A stretch of DNA of 64,000 nt from Sycobia sp. Sy_11. Taxonomy: Eukaryota > Arthropoda > Insecta > Hymenoptera > Epichrysomallidae. Shown piece after piece: positions 57,401-64,000 of the stretch. The stretch's first letter is position 1; each line of letters begins with the position of its first letter. A program made the translations under genes and the position numbers. The notes beneath the pieces are model-generated. The model was not told the DNA's origin. It saw only the letters and a program-made list of their open reading frames with translations, and searched no databases. The DNA lies in NCBI GenBank assembly GCA_018907035.1, contig JACCIC010000139.1:186001-250000 (forward strand), given 5' to 3'.

Positions 57401-57417
57401 CGGCGGGAACAGGACAT
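12139..57417 (-). CDS. CanA: Calcineurin A (protein phosphatase 2B catalytic subunit), 11 of at least 12 coding exons
   Basis: Catalytic subunit of the Ca2+/calmodulin-dependent Ser/Thr phosphatase calcineurin. It acts with the EF-hand subunit calcineurin B in the cytosol and dephosphorylates targets such as NFAT-type and Crz1-type factors in other organisms. Joined exons, in sense order: 57417-57214, 51116-50992, 49052-48941, 47881-47736, 46468-46329, 41369-41198, 35849-35723, 35150-35070, 14623-14539, 13460-13363, 12341-12139. All phases match and all introns are GT-AG. Counting the first complete codon as residue 1, the frame gives 496 residues: metal-site motifs GDIHG (70-74), GDYVDRG (98-104), GNHE (130-133), VHGG (179-182) and RAHE (260-263); CnB-binding helix (about 300-341); calmodulin-binding helix (about 374-397); autoinhibitory segment (about 440-458). 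Animal family members are usually about 500-570 residues, so only a short N-terminus is missing. Family assignment is very secure; which insect paralogue this is cannot be told here. Confidence 0.96.
12342..13362 (-). other. Calcineurin A intron (1.02 kb)
   Basis: AT-rich intron between the last two coding exons. No notable feature. Confidence 0.85.
13363..13460 (-). CDS. CanA: Calcineurin A exon: [16 protein letters not shown] linker
   Basis: Encodes residues 397-429 plus one base: [17 protein letters not shown], then [16 protein letters not shown]. It corresponds to the linker between calmodulin-binding and autoinhibitory segments. It joins directly to ALQGFSP and lacks the short insert (ATVEAIEADEAI type) found in some vertebrate isoforms. 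Acceptor TTCTTGCAG; donor G|GTACGT. Confidence 0.94.
13461..14538 (-). other. Calcineurin A intron (1.08 kb)
   Basis: AT-rich intron between the calmodulin-binding and linker exons. No repeats of note and no coding sequence recognised. Confidence 0.85.
14539..14623 (-). CDS. CanA: Calcineurin A exon: calmodulin-binding helix
   Basis: Encodes residues 369-396 plus two bases: [20 protein letters not shown], then MARVFSVL. This is the basic amphipathic helix that binds Ca2+/calmodulin and relieves autoinhibition. Acceptor ACTTTTCCAG, donor AG|GTCAGT. It lies 20.4 kb from the preceding exon, but phase and sequence agree exactly, so the join is secure. Confidence 0.95.
15452..15499. repeat. TA microsatellite
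   Basis: Twenty-four units within the giant intron. Confidence 0.9.
16596..16675. repeat. Compound CT then TA microsatellite
   Basis: Twenty CT units (16596-16635) run straight into twenty TA units (16636-16675). Confidence 0.9.
16781..16824. repeat. TA microsatellite
   Basis: Twenty-two units, 105 bp from the compound CT/TA array. Confidence 0.9.
19497..19542. repeat. AGC/AGT trinucleotide repeat
   Basis: About 15 units mixing AGC and AGT. It produces poly-Ser, poly-Val or poly-Leu spurious reading frames. Confidence 0.85.
20095..20138. repeat. TA microsatellite
   Basis: Twenty-two units. Confidence 0.9.
21125..21164. repeat. TA microsatellite
   Basis: Twenty units. Confidence 0.9.
23210..23247. 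repeat. TA microsatellite with TA-rich flank
   Basis: Nineteen units, then TA-rich imperfect palindromic sequence to 23295. Confidence 0.9.
24685..24820. repeat. TG microsatellite and nearby TA microsatellite
   Basis: TG array 24685-24721 and TA array 24772-24820, 50 bp apart. Confidence 0.9.
24968..25018. repeat. TA microsatellite
   Basis: About 25 units. Confidence 0.9.
27349..27395. repeat. TA microsatellite
   Basis: About 23 units. Confidence 0.9.
29671..29740. repeat. AGT trinucleotide repeat
   Basis: About 22 AGT units with AGA interruptions, the longest triplet array in the window. Confidence 0.9.
30322..30375. repeat. TA microsatellite
   Basis: About 27 units. Confidence 0.9.
32611..32664. 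repeat. TA microsatellite
   Basis: Twenty-seven units; a second array lies at 32904-32945. Confidence 0.9.
33834..34024. repeat. TG microsatellite and TA microsatellite
   Basis: TG array 33834-33884 (about 25 units) and TA array 33979-34024 (about 23 units). Confidence 0.9.
34540..34545 (-). promoter_or_regulatory. Possible polyadenylation signal AATAAA inside the giant intron
   Basis: Sense AATAAA about 470 nt downstream of the in-frame stop reached by reading through the acidic-linker donor. It would be needed for a transcript ending in this intron. A hexamer alone is weak evidence in AT-rich DNA. Confidence 0.2.
35070..35150 (-). CDS. CanA: Calcineurin A exon: acidic linker after the CnB helix
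   Basis: Encodes residues 342-368 ([20 protein letters not shown], then GDDALEEG split at the end). The acidic stretch links the CnB-binding helix to the calmodulin-binding helix. Acceptor GCGCGCAG; donor G|GTAATG. The donor opens the 20.4-kb intron. Reading through it stays in frame for 16 further codons (after the G of EEG) before a TAA at about 35017. Confidence 0.94.
35151..35722 (-). other. Calcineurin A intron (572 bp)
   Basis: Shortest intron of the gene, with a 27-bp TA array at 35496-35522. No other feature seen. Confidence 0.85.
35723..35849 (-). CDS. CanA: Calcineurin A exon: calcineurin-B-binding helix
   Basis: Encodes residues 300-341 plus one base: [16 protein letters not shown], then the aromatic-rich amphipathic segment [16 protein letters not shown]. 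In the solved family structures this helix lies in the groove of calcineurin B. It is near-identical to other animals from memory of the family. Acceptor AATCTAG; donor G|GTATTT. The intron to the next exon is only 572 bp. Confidence 0.96.
35850..41197 (-). other. Calcineurin A intron (5.3 kb)
   Basis: Begins (sense) with the weak donor GTTTGG. Contains TA arrays at 39188-39215 and 35919-35967, a CpG-rich patch at about 36.0-36.5 kb, and possible old interspersed-repeat sequence near 40.3-40.8 kb. No coding sequence seen. Confidence 0.85.
35919..35993. repeat. TA microsatellite next to the CnB-helix exon
   Basis: About 24 clean units then degenerate TATG copies. It ends about 70 bp upstream (sense) of the exon acceptor at 35850. 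Confidence 0.9.
41198..41369 (-). CDS. CanA: Calcineurin A exon: RAHE motif, end of catalytic core
   Basis: Encodes residues 242-299. [20 protein letters not shown] contains His262, the last metal ligand, and ends in [18 protein letters not shown], the closing beta strands of the phosphatase fold. Acceptor CGCAG is preceded by a moderately pyrimidine-rich, GC-rich stretch. The donor is AAG|GTTTGG, which departs from the GTRAGT consensus and is the weakest donor in the gene. Confidence 0.95.
42377..42424. repeat. TA microsatellite
   Basis: Twenty-four units. Confidence 0.9.
43410..43445. repeat. CT microsatellite
   Basis: Eighteen CT units in a locally GC-rich stretch. Confidence 0.9.
44800..44915. 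repeat. CT array facing a GA array (inverted pair)
   Basis: A CT array at about 44803-44843 is followed, after about 45 bp of purine-rich spacer, by a GA array at 44884-44914. The two are reverse complements and could fold into a hairpin of about 30 bp. Confidence 0.8.
46329..46468 (-). CDS. CanA: Calcineurin A exon: LDRFKEPP to SYFY
   Basis: Encodes residues 196-241 plus two bases of 242. It includes [20 protein letters not shown] and the catalytic-loop region VRGCSYFY, both characteristic of calcineurin rather than PP1 or PP2A. The acceptor follows a long U-rich tract ending GTTGTTGCAG; the donor is AG|GTGAGT. The split codon AG+T gives Ser. Confidence 0.96.
46469..47735 (-). other. Calcineurin A intron (1.27 kb)
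   Basis: Its 5' end in the sense direction opens with a GA-repeat (plus-strand CT at 47672-47726). A T-run lies at 46711-46734. Otherwise AT-rich without recognisable features. Confidence 0.85.
47672..47726. repeat. CT/GA microsatellite beside a splice donor
   Basis: About 22 CT units with one interruption. On the sense strand it is GA, starting about 10 nt past the VHGG-exon donor. Confidence 0.9.
47736..47881 (-). CDS. CanA: Calcineurin A exon: VHGGLSPEI metal ligand segment
   Basis: Encodes residues 147-195: [20 protein letters not shown], then [17 protein letters not shown] and [13 protein letters not shown]. His180 in VHGG is the expected metal ligand. Acceptor TTTTTCAG, donor AAG|GTGAGC. 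A sense-strand GA-repeat begins about 10 nt past the donor (47672-47726 on the plus strand as CT). Confidence 0.96.
47882..48940 (-). other. Calcineurin A intron (1.06 kb)
   Basis: AT-rich intron with A-runs at 48388-48403 and 48891-48907 and short TG/CA tracts at 48098-48121 and 48236-48255. No coding sequence seen. Confidence 0.85.
48941..49052 (-). CDS. CanA: Calcineurin A exon: GNHE motif
   Basis: Encodes residues 110-146, [10 protein letters not shown]...[21 protein letters not shown] (130-133) carries the Asn metal ligand and the catalytic His of PPP phosphatases. Acceptor CTGTTACAG; donor TGTAAGT, leaving one base that joins GT of the next exon to give Cys147 in QECKIKY. Length 112 nt. 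Confidence 0.96.
49644..49691. repeat. TA microsatellite
   Basis: Twenty-four units. Confidence 0.9.
50475..50604. repeat. Perfect 16-bp inverted repeat, 98-bp spacer
   Basis: AAGGAGATACCTAACC at 50475-50490 and its exact reverse complement at 50589-50604. Similarity stops sharply at both ends. No target duplication is evident. It may be terminal repeats of a 130-bp MITE-like element or a looped intronic structure. Confidence 0.65.
50992..51116 (-). CDS. CanA: Calcineurin A exon: metal-binding motifs GDIHG and GDYVDRG
   Basis: Encodes residues 68-109. Contains [19 protein letters not shown] and, at 98-104, GDYVDRG, the first two of the PPP-family signature motifs. Asp and His here supply ligands to the Fe/Zn dinuclear centre in the known family. 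Acceptor ...TTCACAG; donor GTCAGT after ...YFSIE. A long T-run (sense A-run) begins about 40 bp into the downstream intron. Joining to the next exon gives the family-typical [12 protein letters not shown]. Confidence 0.96.
51117..57213 (-). other. Calcineurin A intron (6.1 kb)
   Basis: GT-AG intron between the N-terminal exon and the GDIHG exon. AT-rich and comparatively poor in microsatellites apart from a TA array at 51404-51440. An imperfect tandem repeat lies near 52690-52775. A T-run near 54255 and A-runs are scattered. No conserved coding sequence seen. Confidence 0.85.
52690..52775. repeat. Imperfect tandem repeat, three units of about 31-37 bp
   Basis: GATAACTGACGTTT recurs starting near 52693, 52724 and, as GATAATTGACGTTT, 52761. 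The units are joined by AAGAAAATAGATAATAA-like spacers. Confidence 0.7.
57214..57417 (-). CDS. CanA: Calcineurin A exon: N-terminal segment before the catalytic core
   Basis: Encodes residues 1-67 of the visible protein. It opens with [16 protein letters not shown], the conserved segment just before the phosphatase fold, and ends ...MIDIEAPVT. The acceptor is a pyrimidine-rich tract ending in CAG, and the donor is GTGAGT. The first two bases (AT) complete a codon begun in the preceding exon, so this is not the first coding exon although it happens to begin ATG in another phase. The last base (G) joins TT of the next exon to make Val before CGDIHG. Codon use is strongly GC-rich against an AT-rich background. 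Confidence 0.95.
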
Positions 57418-60400
57418 CTGGAAAGACGAGAGCAGAGGTGCCGATCAGTTTGTTTAATATATAAAAATACATAAATCAATAAATATTAGGGGGAAATTTG
57501 GCCCTTTGTGGTGTCTTTCGACCGATGCGGGGATGAAAATTGATGAGGTCTGTGTGTGTGTGTGTTTATACCACTTGCTTATTTCATACGAAATGAGCTT
57601 TTGGACGGACGGCCGCGGTTTCGTTCGAAATTTGAATAGCAAGACAAGGTGGGCGGGGGACGGGGCTAACTGAATTCTCCCTCTCGTTTGACGCGCTGGT
57701 CTGGGTAACGTTATCAGAGGGAGAAGTTTAACCGTACACTGGGAGCGTCGGCTTATCAAATTGCTCGTCGACCTACACATACATTTGGCATACACAGTAT
57801 TTGCTGAATTATATATTATAATGAATTGAAATAGATCGAGTTGATTTTTTGGAACAACCCTTTTACAATCGTGATGAGACTTGACAGGTGTTTGATACAT
57901 CGTGGAAAAATCATGAACTAAGTAGCGCATATGAATATTAAACATTGAAATCATTATTGTGAAATCTCCGCAATTTTTATTTCTTACCTACATAGTCATT
58001 CGCGATTTATAATCAACTCGCTTAATTTTTTATAAACAAATCAAGGCAAGTTCATCTACAGTAAAAATTATGCTAAAAACAGTTCAACAGTTTCTATATT
58101 ACTCATAAAGAAAAAGAGACTTTGACGCAAAAATGTGCATTTAATTTTAAAAAATCACTGCCAGACAATGTTAAAATATCTATCAATAAAGTAAATATAT
58201 TGTTTAAAATGTTTCAGTATGAAAAAAAAAACTGTTCACGCCCCAGAAATTTCATTTATCCACTTATAGACAAACAACAATCTGCCCCTCCCGCTGCTCC
58301 ATATATCAGCCCGTGACACGGAGGGAACGTTTGTGCTCTCCATTTTCTCGGCGTCTTCTCATACCAACGAATCGTGTTGAAACGCGAATGCACGACACGC
58401 TGCAAAATTGTAAAATGATCGTCACGCGGCGGCCAAGTGTTCGAGCGCAGGAAAAAAAAAACAAGCAAGATCAATATCGAGTTTTCGTCTAATCGCCGCG
58501 AATTCATTCTAAAGTCGATAACACGGCGAGGGCGATGGATTTGATTGGTGCGGGCCTGTATGCACTACATATTAAGGAATTCACATTTTGAATAAGTTTC
58601 GACGAGCTTTTAAAGAGACGACTAAAGGTTTTTTTTTTCTGCCTCAATGATCAATTTCTCTCAATTACGATATCATTATTGATATGGACAGCTCGTATAG
58701 ATTGCCAATCGATAGGTCAATTTAATGCCAACAATGCAACAAGTAATGTCAATTTAATTTTCACGTATAAACCAATGCGGTAAAATGTCACGAATGTTCG
58801 AAGCTTCTTTGAAAATTTTCTTTATTCTTTTTAAGTTGTTTTGTCTCGTATAATTTACGTTAATTGCATTGCGATGCACCATCATCTAATTGAACCGCAA
58901 CTCGAAACAATATTGCCGAAATGCCTCTTCGTATTCGGAAAGCATACTTCAAATTTAATGGGATATATGTGTATGTTATTATTGAATATTTGTACAGAGA
59001 GCAATGCTTTTAGCCTGACTGCCTCGATATTGGCATATAGAGATAATTAGTATATATCTAAAGCGTGGTAGAAATCTCGCAGATTTTATTGCTTGAATAA
59101 TGGTTTTTGTAAAAGTAACCAGCTGATTCACTGTAATTGACCAAACTCGAGATGAAAATAGTTCAAGAAATTTAATGTCTAACTAATTAGGTTAAAATGG
59201 AGTCAGAAAATAATAATCTCAATTTCATCATAAAGTTGCAGCAATGAGAATTTTTAATCTCCGGTGAACACTGGTGAAGCGCAGAAACAGAATTTCGTCA
59301 AAAACTGGTCAGTCATTTTTTTAATGTTCATAAACGTCTAATAACTGGTCATTTTACTGATCATAAGCAGATACAAAACAACGTTTCGTTTAGTTAGGAA
59401 ACGCTTTGACAAGATTAATGGGCTTTTGAAATATTTTCTCAGACAGTTGAGGATTATAAAGGAGCCAATTATCTGCGTACAAAAATTTCTCAATTTTCAC
59501 CGAAAGGGCTCGGCCACCATCGGTTATGCATATCAACTGTAGCCAATGACGCCTCTTTTAAAAAGCTCTAATCATTACTTATAAAATTTCTAATAAGTTA
59601 TTTTCTTCGTCAAAATTAACAAGTCTTTATAAACTAATGTAATTATCATTAGATAATGACACTCAGACTCTCCTTGATTATAATATTGATAAAATCTCTT
59701 TTCACTCCACGGCGAAATCACTGAATGATAAGTCAGTAGAAAAAATTGATCTTATTAATGTTAAATCTACAAAATTTACTCCTAATTAGATAATAAAAAT
59801 TAAAATTATTATTACTTTATAATCACATTAGTAGATTCTGAAATTAAAAAAGGAACCACTAGTATGTTGCTTAGTTTTTATTTTTATTCTTTATATTTTT
59901 ATTTTACCATTTATTAGTAGTTCTTCTTTATTTCAGATTCTACAGCGACGATTATAAACAAGAACAGTCAAACTGTCATTCGACAATTATAATTATATTA
60001 TTTTATAATATTGTTTTTTGCCTCCAAATATTCACTTGCCTTCGTAAAAACAATAAGTAATAATCTAAACTAGATATAAAAAATTCTAAACGTAATTAGT
60101 TAATTTGTTTTATAGTATTCGGATAAAGATCACAATAAAACAATCGAAACGACTATGTATACATGTAAAGCGAAAAGATATATGAAATAAAATAAATGTG
60201 AAAAATACTTCAACAAAAATATATTTGCGACAGCGTGGCCAGAATTATCATCCTTTAGAATTCTGCAACAATTTTTTAACTAATTGTTGCAAATTTATCG
60301 ATAAATTTAAATATTTGGCAAATTTTACAATTATGTGAGTAGGATGTGATGGGTTTCTTTCGATAACAGACTTCAATGTCGAAATTAGTCCTTACTATCG

Positions 60401-60489
60401 ATCCATATAATATAATGCGCGTGCTGTGACCACGCCGAATATAACAGTTTCAATACACACAGAGAGAGTTGATACTATATATAAAATTA

Positions 60490-60641
60490 AGTCACGTGGA
60501 AAATGGTCCGGAGGGACCGGAGATGGTTAAAGGCATCCATGCCACGTGTAACATTTTGTTGCTTTGGATGCAGCGGATATATATATATATTAGTAATACC
60601 TTTAACCATCTCCGGTCCCTCGGATAATTTTCCACGTGACT
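60490..60641. repeat. Long inverted repeat (about 45-bp arms), MITE-like or hairpin
   Basis: Arm 60490-60534 (AGTCACGTGGAAAAT...GGTTAAAGG) is the reverse complement of 60597-60641 with about five differences. The 62-bp spacer contains a second short stem, GCATCCA (60533-60539) with TGGATGC (60565-60571). CACGTG occurs in both arm ends and once inside. No clear target-site duplication. It could be a small non-autonomous DNA transposon or a transcribed hairpin. Confidence 0.75.
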
Positions 60642-61222
60642 GATTTTTCTCAAACAAGTAATACCGGACTAAACATTTTAGCAAGGTTCTATAGGCAGAT
60701 TTTGACGTGGGCCTGTATTTATATATAATTCTATTCTCAAGGGTTCAAATTTTAAAGTTTTATCTGTTCAAATTTGAAATTTTATGAATTTCTTATTTTA
60801 TTCTAATTAAAAATTTGAAACGAAATTCTAATTTGGACAAAAGATATTATTTATTAGTTCTTTAATTATCAGCTCAACATGTCGAGTAGAAAGGTGCTTC
60901 ACCCTTCTTCTATTTTAAAAATTGAAGAAATCGTAAAATGCTCTATTTGAATAAGCCAGGTGTATCTGAAAATTTTCTTTGTTATTTTTTGTAATACCAT
61001 GATTGTCGACAACGATTAAAAGGAAAACATAATTTAAATTACATGCTTAAAATTACTTATACAGATGGTAGAGATATGATAAGTGTATTTCATTCCTTTT
61101 TGACTTAAATCAAGCTAACTAACTCGATAAGTTATAGTTATACACTTTATTTTTCGAGATTCTATTACTGAAAATTTTCTATTAGCGAAAAATTTAGACA
61201 AAAAAATCTGGGCTTTTGAGTG

Positions 61223-61224
<2 letters not shown>

Positions 61225-61284
<60 letters not shown>
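61225..61284. repeat. TA microsatellite
   Basis: About 30 units; a shorter array follows at 61427-61450. Confidence 0.9.
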
Positions 61285-61286
<2 letters not shown>

Positions 61287-61643
61287 ACAGTGCCTTGTCT
61301 ATCTTACGACCCACCTGTTCCTTAATCCGGTATGGTATATCGCGACATCGTGGGAGGTTCTGCGGAGGAATGGGCGAGTCAGAGCCTTCCTCTTCAAATT
61401 CAAATTCGATGAGAATGCATTCCTTTATATATATATATATATATATATATGATAGACGAGCAATTACATTGCAGCAGCCTTCAAGAGAGATCATAAAAAT
61501 CGAAAGTCTCGCTGGAGGTATGTGTACGTACACGGCCACAAACACACACCTACAGCCCCCGCATCGCACGCACGTGCGCACATGCATAGTATACAGTATA
61601 TAGTTATACTCAATAAAATACCGCGCGCAAGTTTCGGGGTCAG

Positions 61644-61695
61644 GAGTAGTAGTAGGATAAGGAGGAGGAGGAGAAGGAGGAGGAGGAGGAGGAGC
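61644..61695. repeat. AGG/AGT trinucleotide repeat
   Basis: AGT units then GGA units; purine-rich on the plus strand. Confidence 0.85.
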
Positions 61696-61827
61696 AGTGA
61701 GGGTGTGTAGAAAAGACGCTTGATAAAATGAGAGAAGAAGGAGGGGGAGGGAGAGGCGAAAAAATGCGGAGCAAACGGAAGGAAGTCTCGAACGATAAAG
61801 CCGGGAATACATATATTCATCGATTCC

Positions 61828-61919
61828 GGGGGGGGGCGGGGGGAGAGTCGACTGTTGTGCGGTGTGTGTCCCGATGAATTATGGATTCCCTCGAGAGAAC
61901 TTCGCCCCCCCCCCGCCCC
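61828..61919. repeat. G-run facing a C-run (inverted pair)
   Basis: G-rich run 61828-61843 and C-rich run 61905-61919 are near-perfect complements separated by about 60 bp. Confidence 0.7.
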
Positions 61920-62060
61920 ACCCGGCCGCCGTTTCCCTCTCTCGCTCTCTCGCTCTCGGGCCGATACATCAACTGGGGACACGCAGGGATGAGAGGGGGG
62001 GGCGGGCGGTGAAGAAGGGCGGGCGAGTAGGGGGAAGGGTCGCGACCGTCGGGAAACTCG

Positions 62061-62068
62061 TATTTATA
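62061..62068 (-). promoter_or_regulatory. TATA-like box (TATAAATA) in a GC-rich island
   Basis: The minus strand reads CCCCTTATAAATACGAG inside an otherwise GC-rich stretch (about 61.85-62.25 kb), 4.6 kb upstream of the first recognised calcineurin exon and in the right orientation. It could mark a transcription start near 62.03 kb. No initiator or downstream element was securely identified. Confidence 0.3.
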
Positions 62069-62157
62069 AGGGGAACGATATTATTTTCTCGAGGCGAGGC
62101 GGCCCCGGCTTCTTCGTCCACCTCCCCTGTCCACGCGCCCTCTTTGCATCGAGGAAC

Positions 62158-62203
62158 GGCGGCGGCGGCGGCGACTGCTGCTGCTGCTGCCACCGCCGCC
62201 GCT
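62158..62203. repeat. GCG and CTG trinucleotide repeats
   Basis: Short GCG, CTG and CCG runs in the GC-rich island upstream of the gene. Confidence 0.85.
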
Positions 62204-63978
62204 TCTCGCGCCGTTAGCGATCGACTTATAAGATTTTTCTTTTAAGCAATTTCTTATGAGCGCTTTCTGATGCCGAAAAGCCGAACTTGGCTGGGAGTTG
62301 GGAACTTTTTTTGTTTCTTTTATATGTACACACATACACACACACGCGCGCACACATATATGCACACGCGTGCTTGCTAGAAGGAAATTTCGCGCGGGGG
62401 GAGGAAGTGCTTATGCGATGGCAAAGAAAGAAGCCGAGAATCAAGGACGCTTTAATGAGTTGCACGAAAGTCCGAGGGTACCTATAGATGCGGGTATGTG
62501 TGTATGCGCCCGTGTGTGTATATAGTAATATTGTAATTGACTATTTATAGATGCTACGCGGCATTGTTTGGCGCAGAATGAGAATGCGGCGCCTCCTTAT
62601 ACATATTTAAAAGGCTTCGCGCGTAAAGGCGCCGAGATATTCGAAATATTTTATATATTTTTACGGATAAATCCGGTGGCCGCTCGTGGCCGTTGGTTTA
62701 CGCGTGTTCAAATTTGATCGAGAGCAGATTTTTTTTTTGAATTATCAAGCGAATGCCACCCGGTCACTGGGCGAGACACCTAACGCAATCGTTGATCAAT
62801 AACGAATGGCAATGTGCGTCGAGTTTCACCATGGGAAGTAAATGTTCTTATACGTATTATTACGACGAATGTATAAAACACACGCTTTGCTCACCTTCGC
62901 AATGATAATTAATCATTAAAAAATATCAAATTTCGAAACGATCCGACTGTTTATCAAGTACGCGGCTTTGCCTCGACTCTACGAACTAGGCAAATTATTA
63001 TTTTCAAGCAGGTTCACAGCAATTTTCTCTTTTATCTGCCAGCCGAGGCTGGCGTTTAACGACCGTATGCAGCTTCGCACTGTTCGCGCATTAAAATCGA
63101 AATAGGCCTCCTTATTTTCCTCTTGTAAACCGACGCGACCGTGCCTCTTTTAGATAATCTATCGATCTTTTGATTTTTTATAGATTTTTATTTTCGTTAT
63201 GTCTAGTCACTTACTTTTTATCGCTGAAACATTGAAATTCTTCGATAAATACAATTCATGGTTGAATTTTTTTTTAATTTTTTTACTATCCTATTGCTCG
63301 ACCAACTACGAATATCGATCGCAAGCAGAAAAAAAAGTAGATAAAAGGACGGAGCATTCCATCTATGCAATATTTAAGGAAAAAAAAATCAATTTAATAT
63401 TGAAATACTTAAAAATATCTAATAATTTATACTCGTGAATTGCGAAAAAATTACGTTATTGATCTTCTATGTTACAGTTCGTTTTCGGTTCGAACAAAGG
63501 CAACATTTTTCGAAGCAATGGATTGAAATTTAGAAAAATTATCTCGAGATTTTTTTTCGACATCTAGTTGTGAACGGAAATGATCGGATATACACTGAAA
63601 TTCTCCAATCATACAGCGGCAATCCGACAATGCGTCCAACAATACGCTTACGCTTAAGTGTCGCATTCTTCAAATTAAAATAAATACCAGCGACGCGCGC
63701 GCGCGCGGTGACGATACAAGCGATGATTGAAGGAGGGCGCGACGCGTTAGTTTTGGGAAACAGGTAGCCCCCCTTCCCTCCCCCCTCCGCCTCCCGCGAT
63801 GTATTTTGGTCCCCCGAAAATTCTAAACTTGTCCACCGCGGCGCGATTGATGCACTTGCCCCGAGGGCTTTGGAAAGAAAGGGGTCACCCAATTCTCACT
63901 CATTCCCTTCTCCTATGAAAATAAATTAATTTACGCCCGATACCTCGGCGATTCCGATCTCGTGCGCTCTGGTCCCGT

Positions 63979-64000
63979 TTTTCTTCTTCTTCTTCTTCTT
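63979..64000. repeat. TTC trinucleotide repeat cut by the window edge
   Basis: Seven TTC units running off the end; full length unknown. Confidence 0.85.

Larger units (their letters stand above)
57418..64000. other. Upstream region: first intron and possible promoter of calcineurin A
   Basis: No conserved exon recognised. The missing start exon must end in a phase-1 donor and lie here or beyond the window. Most of 57.5-61.2 kb is AT-rich and plain apart from an inverted repeat at 60490-60641. The region 61.2-62.5 kb has TA, AGG and GCC/CTG repeats, G and C runs and a TATA-like box. 62.5-64 kb shows nothing definite, ending in a TTC repeat cut by the window edge. Confidence 0.6.

Noticed and set aside
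57415..57417. ATG at the start of the 57417 exon as the translation start
   Set aside because: It is in the wrong frame for calcineurin; the conserved frame needs one base from an upstream exon and a pyrimidine tract plus CAG precedes it.
61165..61812. 215-codon open frame, minus strand
   Set aside because: Built from TA, triplet and pyrimidine repeats. No conserved sequence.
61850..61976. ATG at about 61976 (minus) as the calcineurin start codon
   Set aside because: The frame gives low-complexity Arg/Glu/Gly sequence and has no phase-1 donor to match the exon at 57417.
63539..63892. 117-codon frame, minus strand, near the right end
   Set aside because: No recognised domain and no credible start or splice context; could not be tied to the missing first calcineurin exon.

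Overview
The window looks like animal, most likely insect, nuclear DNA. It is AT-rich and packed with simple repeats, has long introns, and carries small GC-rich exons with GT-AG borders. CpG is common in the GC-rich patches, which suggests little CpG depletion and fits Hymenoptera (ant, bee or wasp). That taxonomic guess comes from general character and the protein, not from a search.

The one gene I can establish is a calcineurin A gene (serine/threonine protein phosphatase 2B catalytic subunit) on the minus strand, from 57417 down to 12139. Eleven coding exons join in phase at GT-AG introns and give 496 residues ending in a stop: N-terminal segment and phosphatase core (57417 to 41198), calcineurin-B-binding helix (35849-35723), acidic linker (35150-35070), calmodulin-binding helix (14623-14539), linker (13460-13363), and autoinhibitory segment with C-terminus (12341-12139). 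The start codon and first coding exon were not found. They must lie above 57417, either in the repeat-rich 6.6 kb at the right end of the window or beyond it.

Layout: 57418-64000 is 5' intron and/or promoter region, with a GC-rich island containing a TATA-like box near 62.06 kb. The region 41.2-57.4 kb holds the catalytic exons in introns of 1-6 kb. The CnB-binding and linker exons sit at 35.1-35.8 kb. A 20.4-kb intron full of microsatellites (14.6-35.1 kb) separates catalysis from Ca2+ regulation. The three regulatory exons lie within 2.5 kb (12.1-14.6 kb). Below 12.1 kb is 3' UTR or downstream DNA, with a decayed non-LTR retrotransposon (about 10.6-11.5 kb), a tRNA-like fragment (9.68-9.75 kb) and many repeats.

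No second protein-coding gene, functional RNA gene, CRISPR array or new molecular system is supported. The points most worth a second look are: possible isoforms ending in the 20-kb intron (loss of autoinhibition by intron retention); a donor-like site with a long TG tract 22 nt past the stop codon; GA- or TG-rich tracts beside splice donors; two strong inverted repeats (60.5 and 50.5 kb); and the very high density of long TA arrays.
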